From assembly GCA_031274845.1 (NCBI GenBank), contig JAISPN010000259.1, positions 1-6,969 on the forward strand: a DNA stretch of 6,969 nucleotides. The letters are read 5' to 3'. Below are positions 6,764 to 6,969 of the stretch, one piece after another. A program made the position numbers and the translations under genes. The notes below the pieces were generated by a model. The model worked only from the letters and a program-made list of their open reading frames with translations, made no database searches and had not been told where the DNA came from. This stretch comes from Acidobacteriaceae bacterium (GTDB lineage: Bacteria; Acidobacteriota; Vicinamibacteria; Vicinamibacterales; CAVVIG01). Each line of letters opens with the position of its first letter. The stretch's first letter is position 1.

Positions 6764-6920
6764 AGAACAGTAAGAGGCGCGTGTGATAGCGCCGTGACGT
6801 ACCGCGCGGAAATTTCTCGGCAGATCTTCAGTGAATGGTTACAGCGTTGAGAAACCGTGTTCGCGGTGCCGTTGCGATCGGGCGATACGGTAAGCGACAC
6901 ATCGTTGATCTGTCGTTCAC

Positions 6921-6927
6921 AGAGGAG
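6921..6927 (+). promoter_or_regulatory. Ribosome binding site of the divergent Tat-signal gene
   Basis: AGAGGAG lies 8 nt before the ATG at 6936, a strong Shine-Dalgarno at good spacing. It supports a real gene starting at the window edge. Confidence 0.75.
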
Positions 6928-6935
6928 TCGCTGCT

Positions 6936-6969
6936 ATGTCGCCGATCTCGCGTAGAGACTTTCTTCGTA
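6936..6969 (+). CDS. Start of a Tat-exported protein (5' end only)
   Basis: Only 11 codons are inside the window: M-S-P-I-S-R-R-D-F-L-R. The segment SRRDFLR matches the twin-arginine translocation consensus (S/T)RRxFLK almost exactly and sits at the very N-terminus, as in Tat signal peptides. The product is therefore probably folded in the cytoplasm, often around a cofactor, and exported to the periplasm. The gene is divergent from the receptor row and has a strong ribosome site. Families with this kind of start include metallophosphatases, PhoX-type phosphatases, oxidoreductases and sulfatase-like enzymes; nothing here chooses among them. The gene is cut by the window end, not truncated biologically as far as can be seen. 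Confidence 0.75.
   Translation, partial: MSPISRRDFLR

Larger units (their letters stand above)
6685..6935. promoter_or_regulatory. Divergent intergenic control region
   Basis: These 251 bases separate the minus-strand receptor row from the plus-strand Tat-signal gene, so both promoters should lie here. I see two ribosome sites, a 6-6-6 dyad (6746-6763), a 7-bp inverted repeat GGCGCGC/GCGCGCC (6720-6726 and 6741-6747), and an 8-bp palindrome GAAATTTC (6809-6816) in an AT-richer patch. No -35/-10 pair with good spacing stood out on either strand. That may reflect promoters of a different consensus. An open frame on the minus strand at 6694-6900 has no protein-like character. Confidence 0.6.

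Noticed and set aside
6694..6900. Small minus-strand open frame in the divergent region
   Set aside because: No domain-like pattern and no ribosome site noticed; it covers the region where promoters are expected.
6841..6900. Sigma70-type promoter for the divergent gene (TTGAGA at 6847, GATACG/TACGGT near 6884-6891)
   Set aside because: No pairing gave a -10 match at 16-18 bp spacing, so it is not reported as a feature.

Overview
This window looks like part of the chromosome of a high-GC Gram-negative bacterium, most likely an acidobacterium. The assignment is an inference from two things: the strong G/C bias at third codon positions, and a large Oar-like TonB-dependent receptor with an N-terminal carboxypeptidase-regulatory-like domain, a protein class greatly expanded in Acidobacteriota. 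No rRNA, tRNA, CRISPR array, transposase or other mobile element was seen.

Three complete genes lie head to tail on the minus strand. In transcription order they are a 977-residue Oar-like TonB-dependent receptor (6684 to 3751), a 804-residue TonB-dependent receptor of a different, more compact type (3506 to 1092), and a 333-residue secreted seven-bladed beta-propeller of the YncE type (1007 to 6). A fourth gene starts divergently at 6936 on the plus strand. Only 11 residues are present, but they contain a near-perfect Tat (twin-arginine) signal and follow a strong ribosome binding site.

The non-coding parts carry signals. The 245-bp gap between the two receptors holds two GC-rich hairpins and a cluster of four related units, including an exact tandem 11-bp repeat. 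The gap between the second receptor and the propeller gene holds a strong intrinsic terminator. Its U-tract runs directly into the Shine-Dalgarno of the propeller gene, so that gene depends on read-through or is attenuated. The 251-bp divergent region holds a 6-6-6 dyad that could be an operator, but no convincing sigma70-type promoter was found.

Taken together this reads as an envelope nutrient-acquisition locus: two outer-membrane TonB-dependent channels, one exported propeller and one Tat-exported protein. The substrate cannot be read from the sequence. The protein families are known; the less ordinary parts are the terminator/leader arrangement and the repeat cluster.
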